DNA of 64,000 nt from Pieris napi (Eukaryota; Arthropoda; Insecta; Lepidoptera; Pieridae). How positions within the stretch are numbered: position 1 is the stretch's first letter; each line of letters opens with the position of its first letter. Below, piece by piece: positions 45,365 through 54,758 of this stretch. Both the position numbers and the translations under genes were made by a program. A model generated the notes under the pieces. That model did not search any database, was not told where the DNA came from, and saw nothing but the letters and a program-made list of their open reading frames with translations. The DNA is taken from contig NC_062249.1 in NCBI RefSeq assembly GCF_905475465.1, positions 4,166,501-4,230,500 on the forward strand. Reading direction: 5' to 3'.

Positions 45365-45512
45365 AATTTCCCGCTATCCCCGACTCTTGTGGTGCGGGAC
45401 CTTATTTTGTACATATATTTTGTAGAAACATATACATACATACATACACTAAGAGATTTCCTAATATACATATATATCCATATATAAAAATACACATATT
45501 TCTATTTTATAT

Positions 45513-48500
45513 TCATGGGCCAGTGGGGGCCCGTCTCACCTCTGCTACGCTCTTGTTGCAGCGAGTGACACATCTCACTACCCTACTGCAGAAATCTTCC
45601 AGTTGCGATCTGAAGTTTTTTAATATATCCGGTAAATGCTCGGTTGTTACCTTTGTATTGATTTGTTGCTCGAGATCGCACCTGGAGGCTCCGAATACAG
45701 GACATTCTACAATGAGATGTATCACTGTCTGACTCGTTTGTGAGTCGCACGTACACGACGGATCTGACTTCAAGCCAAATCTGTGCAGGTATTCAGCAAA
45801 CGCCCCATGTCCTGTTAAGATCTGCATCATTTGTGGGCTAGGTCTTTTTTGTCTAATAATTTTGTACCCGTCTATAACACTACTTATAAAGAATTTTGTT
45901 GTTTTAGCGGTATGGGTATCTTTGTACCGTTTGTCCCACTCCGATATCGTTTTCTGTCTAACCTCTTTCCTGATGTAAGAAAGCGGTATCTTTACGTAAT
46001 CCACTTTTGTCCCCAATGTTTCCGCCGTCTCCTTTGCTAAGGCGTCCGCTCTCTCATTTCCCGGTATACCGATGTGGGCCTTAATCCAATGAAGGTCTAT
46101 GTTGATGCCTTTTTCTCGGCTTGTTCTTAGCTTATGACGAATTTCAACTACCTGAGGATTTAGAGAGCGTTCGCCCGTGACGGCTACCAGGGACGCGCGT
46201 GAGTCACTATAAATTGCGGCATGTTTTTTGTTTTTGATGACATCATCGACTGCACTGCGGATGGCTATTAATTCAGCTTGGTATACAGTACAATGTCGTG
46301 ATAGCTTGATTTTTAGATTTTCCGTTTCGCTTCCATTTTCCCATTTAGACCAAGCCGCGCCCACTCCGAGGTTAGTCTTGCTACCATCGGTATACATTTT
46401 TAGGATTTCTTCGTTATCCAGCCGTTCGTGGTTATCAACGATGTTAAAATGTAGGCCTGTTTGTTTTGCAGGGTGTGGTAGATCCTTAAATGATGACCTT
46501 CGTTCTATCTTAAGATCCTCTAATCCACTCGGAGATAAACCCCTTCTGGCTTCATACATAGTAGCTTCCTCTTGTACTCTTAAATCCAGAGGCAGTGTGC
46601 CTGAGAGTAGTATGGAGGCGTTCAGTGAAACCGTCCGGTAGGACCTACATATTTTCTGGGCAAAGCCTCGTTGTAGCTTGCCCAGTGTTTTGCGTACATA
46701 AAGCTTTTTCACAGATGGTGCCCAGGCCGCAGCAGCATAAGTAATAATAGGTTCTATTACAGTGTGATATATACTTGCGATAATATCCGAATTTAGTCCC
46801 CAGTTAATTCTGGCTGCTTTAGATAGCTGTTTGTAAATTTTGATTGCCTTATTACAAACGTTTTTTATATGGCCGTTAAATGTAAGTTTTTGATCTATTT
46901 CAAGTCCCAATACTTTAATTTGTTTATCGATGCTGATTGGTTCTGAGTTCATGGTAAGGCGTGGGGTATAAAACTTATGTTTGCGCGTTACCACCATGGC
47001 TTTGGTCTTGTGAGGCGCAAATTTAAGTTTGTTTCGGGCACCCCACTCGTGTACGAAGGCAAGGACACGGTTGGCTTTCAATTGAATCTCCTGCCCACTG
47101 TTCCCTTCAAATATTATCAGTACGTCATCCGCGAATGCCTGCATATATTCCGTTCTATGTGCCAACTCCTTAAGAAGAGGGTCAATTAACAGGTTCCATA
47201 TGGTAGGGCCTCCGATAGAGCCTTGGACGCACCCTTTTGTTGTTCCCTTGCTTATCTCTTCTCCAGCATATCTTAGTGTCACCTTCCTATTTTCTAAATA
47301 ACTATCCATAACTCTTCTGAGGTTTACCGGACAGCCTTCTTCTGCCAGACGAATTTTTATTTTGGGCCACCACGTGCTGTCAAAGGCGCCCTCTATATCA
47401 AGTGAGACGAGAGTAAGTATTTTCTTTTGTTCCAGTTTTTTGCGTATATATTTCACTGTAGTATAGAGAGCGTCCTCGGTGCTTTTCTGAGGCATAAATC
47501 CGTATTGGTGCTTGCTGGTTTTCGGTATAAGGTGCCACTTAAGTCTGCTGACCAACATTTTTTCATAAATTTTTCCCAATATAGGCAGTAGACCGATCGG
47601 TCTATACGACTTTGGGTCACCGTAGTCTACTTTGGCTGGCTTTCTCAGTACTATGGTTACTGCTTCTTTCCATTTGTTTGGAAAGTAACCTGCTTCGAGA
47701 CACTTATTTATCACAGCTAAGAATATATCTGGACTTGCATTAATTGCATGCCAGCAGATATCTGCTGTAAGGCCATCATTTCCCGGAGCTTTCTTCGGAT
47801 TGAAACTGCAAGCGGCGGTGTTTAGCTCCTCCAACGTAAACGGTGGATCGTGGGTTTCATTATGTTCCACTTTGTTTACCCTACTTGCTGTTTCTCTGAC
47901 TCGCCTGTGTTCTTCAGTATCATTTTCCTGATCATCGTCCGGAAAGAAGGTTTTGACAAGTAATTCCGCGGATTCTTTGGGACTCTTGTATTCACCGTCC
48001 TTGAGTAATAGTTGATCTTCGTATCTTTTGGATGTTCTAGTGATGACTCTGTATATTCCTTGCCACATATTTTCTTTGTCTTGTTTGCTACAGAAGTTTT
48101 TCCAACTGTTTGTTTGCGCCTCCCTAGCTTGGGTTTCGTATTTTTCTTTCGCGTCTAGATATTCTCGTATTACTTTTTCTTTTCGAACAGCAGCTGCACA
48201 ACGAATGCGACGTCTTTTTGTTGCGACTGCTTTTTTGAGCGTGTCCAAATCTTTATTCCACCATGGCACTTTTGTTTCATTTTTTGTTTTTATTTTGGGT
48301 AATATACAGTGACTGGCTTCTATTATTATATCTGTATATTTTTCCACGACTTGTTCAATATCTTTAGTATCTATGCTTTCCGTTACATTTTCTCTATTTA
48401 TTTTGTGTTCTGTTAGTAATTGTGTGATTTTCTCTTTAAATAACGACCAATTCGCTTTTTTAGTGTTGTATATCCTAGTTGTTCTCTTGAATGGTGCGCC

Positions 48501-49322
48501 TTCAGATTTTGTTAATTTTATCCTGAAGGTTATTGCGTTGTGATCAGAGGATATTAGATCTGGTTCGACTTTCCAGTCATCTATTCTGCCAAGGATGTCT
48601 TCTGTACATGCAGTTACATCGATGAAGCTCGTGAACCTTTTTCCGTTTCTTATGGTGTCGAAGGTAGGGACTTCACCATCGTTTAAGACATGCATTCCAA
48701 GTTGATTCAGTTTGGTTTCTACCTCCTCACCTCTTGGATCGGTTTTTTGGCTGCACCACCAGATATTTTTAGCGTTCGCGTCTCCTGCTATGATAATATT
48801 TTGCTGTAAGGTCTCATGTATTCGCATCAGATGACTCATGTACGGAGTTAGGTTATGGGGAACGGGTTCGAAGTAATACGACACCAGAACGATTTCCAAG
48901 TCACGTGTTCGAAGCCCTACCACCACGACATTGGGGGTCGTCAATTCAGGAAATTGAGTTATATCGATGCCGCTATCAAAGACAACCACCGCCGCCTTAG
49001 TTGTCTCTCCCTCATTACGTAAACATTGGAAAATCCTTGCCCCCTTGTAACCCTCTACTTTTTTATCCGGTCCCACGTACGGCTCCTGGATCAATGCTAC
49101 AGCGATCCTTTTCCGTTTTGCCTCCATTAATAATTCACTCGTCGCCAACCTCTTCCTTTGTAGGTTAATCTGACACACTAGACACCTATCATCTACTTTC
49201 AATATCGCTTCAGCCTGTGCGGGAACCTTAACAATACGCAACCGATAATCGAGCCAACGCATCCCACTTATCTCTGGTTGGGCACTGAGCATCGAACGCA
49301 TTGTGGTTAGTTTTTTCTGCAT
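45513..49322 (-). CDS. Retrotransposon ORF2: endonuclease, reverse transcriptase, RNase H
   Basis: Uninterrupted 1269-aa protein that nicks target DNA and copies the element RNA there. Residues about 50-270 are an APE-type endonuclease (QINLQR, ALIQEPYVG with the catalytic Glu at 80, GDANAK at 180-185, SSDHNAI at 259-264). About 490-800 is the reverse transcriptase (KKAPGNDGLTA, SLDIEGAFD with Asp 642, GCVQGSIGGP, FADDVLI with Asp 732 and 733). About 975-1100 is RNase H (YTDGS Asp 979, AEL Glu 1017, YSDS Asp 1040, ERADALA Asp 1093). The C-terminus has CTC...HLIVEC (1190-1207). The motifs place it nearest the R1/LOA group. The true start may lie downstream of the first Met, which overlaps ORF1. 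No disrupted motif is seen. Confidence 0.93.
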   Translation of the reverse strand: MQKKLTTMRSMLSAQPEISGMRWLDYRLRIVKVPAQAEAILKVDDRCLVCQINLQRKRLATSELLMEAKRKRIAVALIQEPYVGPDKKVEGYKGARIFQCLRNEGETTKAAVVVFDSGIDITQFPELTTPNVVVVGLRTRDLEIVLVSYYFEPVPHNLTPYMSHLMRIHETLQQNIIIAGDANAKNIWWCSQKTDPRGEEVETKLNQLGMHVLNDGEVPTFDTIRNGKRFTSFIDVTACTEDILGRIDDWKVEPDLISSDHNAITFRIKLTKSEGAPFKRTTRIYNTKKANWSLFKEKITQLLTEHKINRENVTESIDTKDIEQVVEKYTDIIIEASHCILPKIKTKNETKVPWWNKDLDTLKKAVATKRRRIRCAAAVRKEKVIREYLDAKEKYETQAREAQTNSWKNFCSKQDKENMWQGIYRVITRTSKRYEDQLLLKDGEYKSPKESAELLVKTFFPDDDQENDTEEHRRVRETASRVNKVEHNETHDPPFTLEELNTAACSFNPKKAPGNDGLTADICWHAINASPDIFLAVINKCLEAGYFPNKWKEAVTIVLRKPAKVDYGDPKSYRPIGLLPILGKIYEKMLVSRLKWHLIPKTSKHQYGFMPQKSTEDALYTTVKYIRKKLEQKKILTLVSLDIEGAFDSTWWPKIKIRLAEEGCPVNLRRVMDSYLENRKVTLRYAGEEISKGTTKGCVQGSIGGPTIWNLLIDPLLKELAHRTEYMQAFADDVLIIFEGNSGQEIQLKANRVLAFVHEWGARNKLKFAPHKTKAMVVTRKHKFYTPRLTMNSEPISIDKQIKVLGLEIDQKLTFNGHIKNVCNKAIKIYKQLSKAARINWGLNSDIIASIYHTVIEPIITYAAAAWAPSVKKLYVRKTLGKLQRGFAQKICRSYRTVSLNASILLSGTLPLDLRVQEEATMYEARRGLSPSGLEDLKIERRSSFKDLPHPAKQTGLHFNIVDNHERLDNEEILKMYTDGSKTNLGVGAAWSKWENGSETENLKIKLSRHCTVYQAELIAIRSAVDDVIKNKKHAAIYSDSRASLVAVTGERSLNPQVVEIRHKLRTSREKGINIDLHWIKAHIGIPGNERADALAKETAETLGTKVDYVKIPLSYIRKEVRQKTISEWDKRYKDTHTAKTTKFFISSVIDGYKIIRQKRPSPQMMQILTGHGAFAEYLHRFGLKSDPSCTCDSQTSQTVIHLIVECPVFGASRCDLEQQINTKVTTEHLPDILKNFRSQLEDFCSRVVRCVTRCNKSVAEVRRAPTGP

Positions 49323-50736
49323 TTGCTTTTTTGCAGTTAATGCATATTGGTGCGCTACCCTCTATGTGTTTTGTGCATTCATTTTTCTTATGGTCTCCAC
49401 CACAGTGTGAGCAAACGTCTTTTTCAATTTCGCAGAATCTTTTCCCATGTCCAAAGGCAAGACATCTAGAGCACTGTATGAGTGGGGACTGGTCCTGGGC
49501 TACAACCCTTTGCAACTCAATATGAAGCTTCCCAGCCTCCGTAATAACTTTCCAAACTTGTGGTGAAACCTGGAGCACTATATTATTTAAAAGTGGATTC
49601 CGAGCTTTCCTTCTAAATTTTAATTCAATTCTCTTTTCCGATTCGTCTATTTTATCGAGAAGATGGCCGTTTTGGGCTTTGATGTAATGCATTATGTCTT
49701 CATCTGAGTGCGCCTGTAGGACTCCTCGTAAGATTATTAGCGGATCCTTATCCTTTGTCGGTTTAACTGTAAGGGTATTGTCCCTTTTTATTCGTTCTGT
49801 TACCTCGTTTAGACGTTGTTTTGTGTCACAACTGATAACAACTTTTTGGTCTTTTGCTTTCCTTAATTTATCGATTCTTAGACCAGTGTTCTTTGGGTCT
49901 ACAGTGACTTTAATTCGTTCCAAAATCTCTGTGTTCGTCTCTCGTTTTGTGGAAGAGATTATAATGGAGTGCATTTGCTCTGTGTCAGTTTTGGTCGGTA
50001 TGTAATTTTTTCTTGCGGGTTCGTTTTTGTGTGTTGCGAGCACACTTGCGTAGGTCTTAAGGTGTGTTCTTATTGTTCGCTCGATTTTGTTTTCCATTTC
50101 TAAATTTATTTTTTCCCAGTCAATCAGTCTATTTTCTATTTGCTCTAATTTTTCCATTTCTTTGCTATTGTTTGCAGTGCTTTGTTCTTTGCTCTTGTTT
50201 ACTTGTTCTTTGTTCTTGTTTATTTGTTCTTTTCTCTGATCTTCCGCTTCGCATACTAGGTCGTAAAGTCTTTTAATAGCATCCAGGACCGCCAGTTTTA
50301 TTTCTCCTCTAAGATTTTTCGATGCTTCGATATGTTTTGTAGCGCTTTGTGTTATATGTGCGGCTTCAGATATTCTGTTTGGAAGTGTTTGTGTTGATTT
50401 TGGAGCCCCTGGACTTATTTCCATATAATTTAGTTTTTTCTGAACTATGCGTTTCACAGGGTGTTCCATTTTTGTTGCAGACGTCGCATCTATCGCGCTT
50501 ATTTTGTTGGTTTTCATTGATGTTAATGGAATATTCTGGTTGGTCTCAGTTGCCTCCCGCTTATCTGTACTATCTCTGACTTCAGATCTTGTCTCTTCTA
50601 TTCTGGTATCTTTTCCTGCTTTAACTACTTCCTGCTGATTACTCCTTTTCTTTCTTGTTGGAGTATGCATGGCTTGCATGTTTGTTTTGTCTGTTTCGTT
50701 TGTTGTGCCCAATATCTTTGTCAAAGTCAAAATCAC
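49228..50736 (-). CDS. Retrotransposon ORF1: nucleic-acid-binding (gag-like) protein
   Basis: 502-aa protein that would coat the element RNA. The N-terminal half is basic and Lys/Glu-rich with a Gln/Lys-heavy stretch (about residues 165-230) likely to form a coiled coil. The C-terminus holds three zinc knuckles of the R1/TRAS kind: CSRCLAFGHGKRFC (CX2CX4HX4C, from residue 422), CSHCGGDHKKNEC (CX2CX3HX4C), and CINC...H...C with wider spacing. It ends 95 nt inside ORF2 in another frame, so ORF2 is probably expressed by reinitiation or frameshift. Intact; same strand and element as ORF2. Confidence 0.9.
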   Translation of the reverse strand: MILTLTKILGTTNETDKTNMQAMHTPTRKKRSNQQEVVKAGKDTRIEETRSEVRDSTDKREATETNQNIPLTSMKTNKISAIDATSATKMEHPVKRIVQKKLNYMEISPGAPKSTQTLPNRISEAAHITQSATKHIEASKNLRGEIKLAVLDAIKRLYDLVCEAEDQRKEQINKNKEQVNKSKEQSTANNSKEMEKLEQIENRLIDWEKINLEMENKIERTIRTHLKTYASVLATHKNEPARKNYIPTKTDTEQMHSIIISSTKRETNTEILERIKVTVDPKNTGLRIDKLRKAKDQKVVISCDTKQRLNEVTERIKRDNTLTVKPTKDKDPLIILRGVLQAHSDEDIMHYIKAQNGHLLDKIDESEKRIELKFRRKARNPLLNNIVLQVSPQVWKVITEAGKLHIELQRVVAQDQSPLIQCSRCLAFGHGKRFCEIEKDVCSHCGGDHKKNECTKHIEGSAPICINCKKANAEKTNHNAFDAQCPTRDKWDALARLSVAYC

Positions 50737-52093
50737 TTGTTCGCTAATATGGCTCTAGGAGTATATGGTAATTTAGTCAAGTTTAAGATATAAGTAGTGT
50801 TTTAAATCTTTAAAAAATTAAGAAAAAAAATGATGATAATAATAATAATAATAATATATATATATATATATATATAAATGTATATATATAATAATAATAA
50901 TAAATATAATTAATAATAATACAAAATTTAAATAGTTGCCTAATAAAATAAAAAGACTTAATGATTTAATTTTACAGTTTTGCTAGTAGTGACAATACTA
51001 CAGTAACCAGTACTACTAATACTACAGTATTTCCTACATAAATTACTATTACTGCCAATAGGCCAGTTACTTTGTCAGGTTTCTTTGGGACAAAGTTATG
51101 TGATTTACAAATGTTTTAAACAGACAATTTAAGTTTGCATGCATAACAACTTTACAATTTCACATTTATAACTATAACTTTTTGCCAGTAACTATCAATT
51201 TTAAGTAAGATGGATATAATATACAACTTCATTCAATTCATGTGTTTAAAATGATGAACTCTAATTTGCAAACCTCACAACAACATAATACCTAATATAT
51301 TGCTATTTACAACCAACAGGGCTAAGACTTAGCTTCCTGTAGAATATTTACATTTATATTTATTTTACATAAAGTATCTTTCTAAAACATAAAATTTCAC
51401 AATTCTGCAGTGGTGTTTCCGTCACTGGGTGGCTTGTAGTCTTAGTACTTCGGTTTAAAAAAAAATGATTTATTTGAATTTTCCTTTCGGCTACTAGTTA
51501 GTCACGATTTCCAAGTTTGTTCATAGTAGGTGTATTAATCTTAAAACAGGTCCTTTGATGGTTTACTTTATTCTGGGCTCTGTCTCTTCATGGAATCTTT
51601 GGGCGTATCTTAATCCCTTATGTGAGTGTGAGTTTATGCTGACATCACAAGGGTTTCCGTTTGTTTGTTGTGGTAGTTTATGCACTACCACCAAAGTTCA
51701 CTTTAGCAACAATTTTATTTTATTTTTCTAATTCCAACTTAACATATGCTATTTGTACTTCCAATTACATACAGATAGTGTTTTAGTGAATATGAACTAA
51801 TTTTTAAGCTCGCAGTTTCTTATGATGTTGACTTACGGGTAAAATTTTTTGTCGCCAAATTAATATCTGTGAGGGTATTTTTGTAATATAAATTGTTCAG
51901 TATATGTATTTCACTAATTTCTCAATAAATCGGGATGCATGAGAAAGAACTCCAATGTATGTTGTTTACAGTACCTTTTCAAAGTAATGGATGCACTTTT
52001 TAATAGGATTCACTTTGTATTTACTAGGTTATTGAATTTAATAATACTTCACACAACCGCTCGCTTCGTCCTTGACGTTAATTCTTAATTTGC
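50737..52093 (-). other. 5' UTR of the R1-like retrotransposon, with AT microsatellite
   Basis: No protein signature. A GATAATAAT/(AT)n run fills about 50832-50930 on the plus strand, just upstream of ORF1. The region must carry the internal promoter if the element is active, but no motif is recognised. The right limit is set by the target duplication at 52094. Confidence 0.55.
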
Positions 52094-52105
52094 GTAGTAA
52101 AATAG

Positions 52106-54217
52106 TTACAGTGAATCAAATCACTAAGAGAAGGCAACGTTATTTTAATTATGTGTTTATATATTTAAATGTATTAAGAATCTCCATTGATGTTTTATTT
52201 TATCTGTGGATGTACGATGCTTTTTTGTTATTGTGACCGGGAATTATTAATGATGTGTAAAGTTTTTGGATAATATGTTTTATAATTTGCATTATTTAAA
52301 TATATGAATCACTTCTGTAACTGTGTCTATTCTAGAAACTTTTTTATAAAAAGTCTTTATCTTGCAATCAGTCAGCTAGACTATGAGCAGATGTGTTGAG
52401 AGCTGTTAGGCGTTCAGAGCACAATCTCCATCGAGACTGCTCTTTTCTTTCAACTTTCTGTCTGTCAAGACTTAGGATTTGTCGCCTTTTAAGCCTATTT
52501 ATTAGGTCCAGTATGGTTAGTTGCGTGGCAAGTTTATTAGGATGCATTTCTAGCAAAGGCTACAAAAAAAGTTTTGTATTTCATACTCCAGGTCTTGATC
52601 TCCTCTTTGACAGTCCTGATTTTGAGGTGCTTATGAATCTCCGATGTTTTTATAAACCACGGACAGTTGGATATTTGTTTCAAGGTGTAATTTTGAACCC
52701 TTTGTATTCAAATTCAAATTCTGATACTTTATTCTAGAAACTATTAAAATAATATTTTAATTATGTATTAATAACCAACATTGTACGACCTAAACAAACC
52801 AAGTTCACATTACATAAAGTGGAGTGCTGAAAGTTGTGAAATTCATAAATCAATAGTTCACTCGAGAACACCTCAAGTGGGGCATAAATAATAAACTTTT
52901 AATCTTCCCCGTTCGTTACAAACTAGCGCCCTCCCCCAGCGCCGCCTGAATAATAACTGAGCCCTTGTAAAACAGTACACGGCTCAAATCTCGGCTTCCG
53001 TCAGTTCCTAATCAAATATTAACCGGGCGCTTTAACACAAGGCGATTATGAATTTATTAGTTTATGGGAATTTAATTGAAATCTTTTTTTAGTCGTACGA
53101 TAAACATAATTCGTAATCGGTGTTTCCTGATAGAGCATGGAGCAGAGGCCATCTTTTTTTCTGGGACAAATGCGTTACGCAAGTCGTCGTTTTATGAGTC
53201 TTAGACTTGCTGGTTTGAAGTATGTATGAAAAGTATGAATTTCTTAAATCAAGAGATTTAAGAAAGCACATAGATAAATACGAGGACATAGATAATATAA
53301 AAATACGAGGCCAAGATCCAGGGCTGTTGCGGTGTTTTATTTTGGTACAAGAACTCACTAGACACCTCAACTGTCTGACATATTCTGACAGACATATTTT
53401 TGCATGGGTTCACAAATAATAATGTTCTATTTTATTTCTTAAGCTATATTGCAAATTTTCACTCTTTAGGGAATGACTGGGGCCGGGTTTATAGAACTCT
53501 TTAGACTTTAGACTCTTTACATATATTTTATGGTATGGTATTTATGGTCAAGTACAATTAGAAGTGATGGCGCACGTCGCACCTTACAATAATAATTTGA
53601 AAATGCGCCTGATATAAAACTTGCGCAATGTCGCAACAGTAAAATAATGAACTCTTGTATATATAGTTAGTTAATAGTTTTATCAGTTTTGTTTCTTGCT
53701 ACATTTACTGAAAATAAAATCATAAAATTTTGCGTAATATTTTCAGAAATACTGTCTTCCTTATGCTTTAAAAATCAAAGTGTACGTTTGAAATATAATC
53801 TGTGAACGCGCAGTGCCAAAACGCAGAGTTGGCAGGACTCACTGACACTGGCGATACGAGCACTCGACTTATGTAAAATATACTTAAATTATTTTGCTAC
53901 AATTATTTTTATTATAACAGCCTCCACAGCACAGTTGGTCACGCACTAATTCTCATCTGCAACTGTATTTTGGCAGGTTTGCTTGGGACTGCCATGCTTC
54001 CACTTCCTTGCAGGTTCCAATTAAGCGCCTAACTAGATTTAGCTTTTGTAAAATACCTCAAACGTCATAAATGTCGTATAGAGAACCGATGCGATGAGAA
54101 AGATAGTTTATTGTGCAAGTTTTGTAATAGTCGTGCATACTGAAAAGTTCATACTTCATCAGTTTAATTATTAACTTAGAACCTGGATTCGGCTGTCCAC
54201 ATAACAATTATTTGATC
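52106..54217. other. Intergenic sequence, doubtful LINE scrap
   Basis: 52370-52735 is less AT-rich, and its minus strand gives KLATQLTILDLINRLKRRQ, which might be part of a retrotransposon ORF, but no diagnostic motif supports it. The remainder shows nothing. Confidence 0.3.
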
Positions 54218-54263
54218 AGCTTTGCGATTCTGTAACTCACTTTTCGAACTCTCACAGCGGTTA
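54218..54263. mobile_element. Fold-back MITE fragment (left tip only)
   Basis: CAGCTTTGCGATTCTGTAAC and TCGAACTCTCACAGCGGTT are the first 46 bases of the family; the rest is missing. Confidence 0.65.
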
Positions 54264-54283
54264 AGATGGGCCATACTTATCTC

Positions 54284-54340
54284 TTATTAATCGGCAACGC
54301 ATCCACTGCTGTGGGTGCCCATGGGCTGGGCAAGCTGCCT
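54284..54340 (+). mobile_element. LINE 3'-tail scrap
   Basis: CGGCAACGCATCCACTGCTG and GTGCCCATGGGCTGGGC match the tail family of 23898 and 63266; truncated on both sides. Confidence 0.45.
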
Positions 54341-54450
54341 TTTACTGTAGGGTCTAACACATAAAAAATTAAGATTTTAAAATCCCGTTCTCGTCCAAGC
54401 GTATGGGATGGGAGTATGGGCGCTATTTTATTTATTGTTAAGGCAAATAT

Positions 54451-54580
54451 CTGCCTTGCGGTTCTGTAACTCACTTATCGAACTCACACAGCGGTTTTCG
54501 CAGCGGCGGTCGGTCAAATCAGTCGTGAAGCAGTCATTTTATGATTTGGCATTCTGATAAGGAGGGTGTAGTTTATTGTT
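54451..54580. mobile_element. Fold-back MITE copy, right arm missing
   Basis: Complete left arm (CTGCCTTGCGGTTCTGTAAC ... TTTGGCATTCTGATAA) and a shortened spacer (GGAGGGTGTAGTTTATTGTT); the sequence then departs from the family. Confidence 0.75.
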
Positions 54581-54758
54581 GGATGGATTTTTGACTATCC
54601 TACCAAACCGTGGTTAAAAATCACCACATAAAAAAAAGTTTTCTACTACCCTACAGCAAGACACGTCATTTGAGCTTAAAAAAATGTTTTAAATAACTTA
54701 AAAATAGAAAATTACCATTAAGAAGTTACAAAAAAGAATTGATATAACACAAGAAAAT

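Larger units (their letters stand above)
45323..52093 (-). mobile_element. Apparently full-length R1-like non-LTR retrotransposon (6.8 kb)
   Basis: The 3' end is a 36-nt poly(A), read as T's at 45323-45358. Immediately beyond it is GTAGTAAAATAG (45311-45322), and the same 12-mer recurs at 52094-52105, extending to 14 bp if two T's are counted. This is taken as the target duplication. It gives a 5' UTR of about 1.36 kb, ORF1, ORF2 overlapping by 95 nt in another frame, and a 154-bp 3' UTR (45359-45512). Intact ORFs, a long uninterrupted poly(A) and identical flanks point to a young insertion. The 5' end depends on the duplication alone. Confidence 0.82.

Noticed and set aside
45523..50638. Several plus-strand open frames of 60-137 aa
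   Set aside because: They are antisense to the two intact retrotransposon ORFs and have no recognisable motifs.
52370..52735. Open frames on both strands as a host gene
   Set aside because: No motif, no splice context and no family resemblance strong enough to name; noted in the gap entry.
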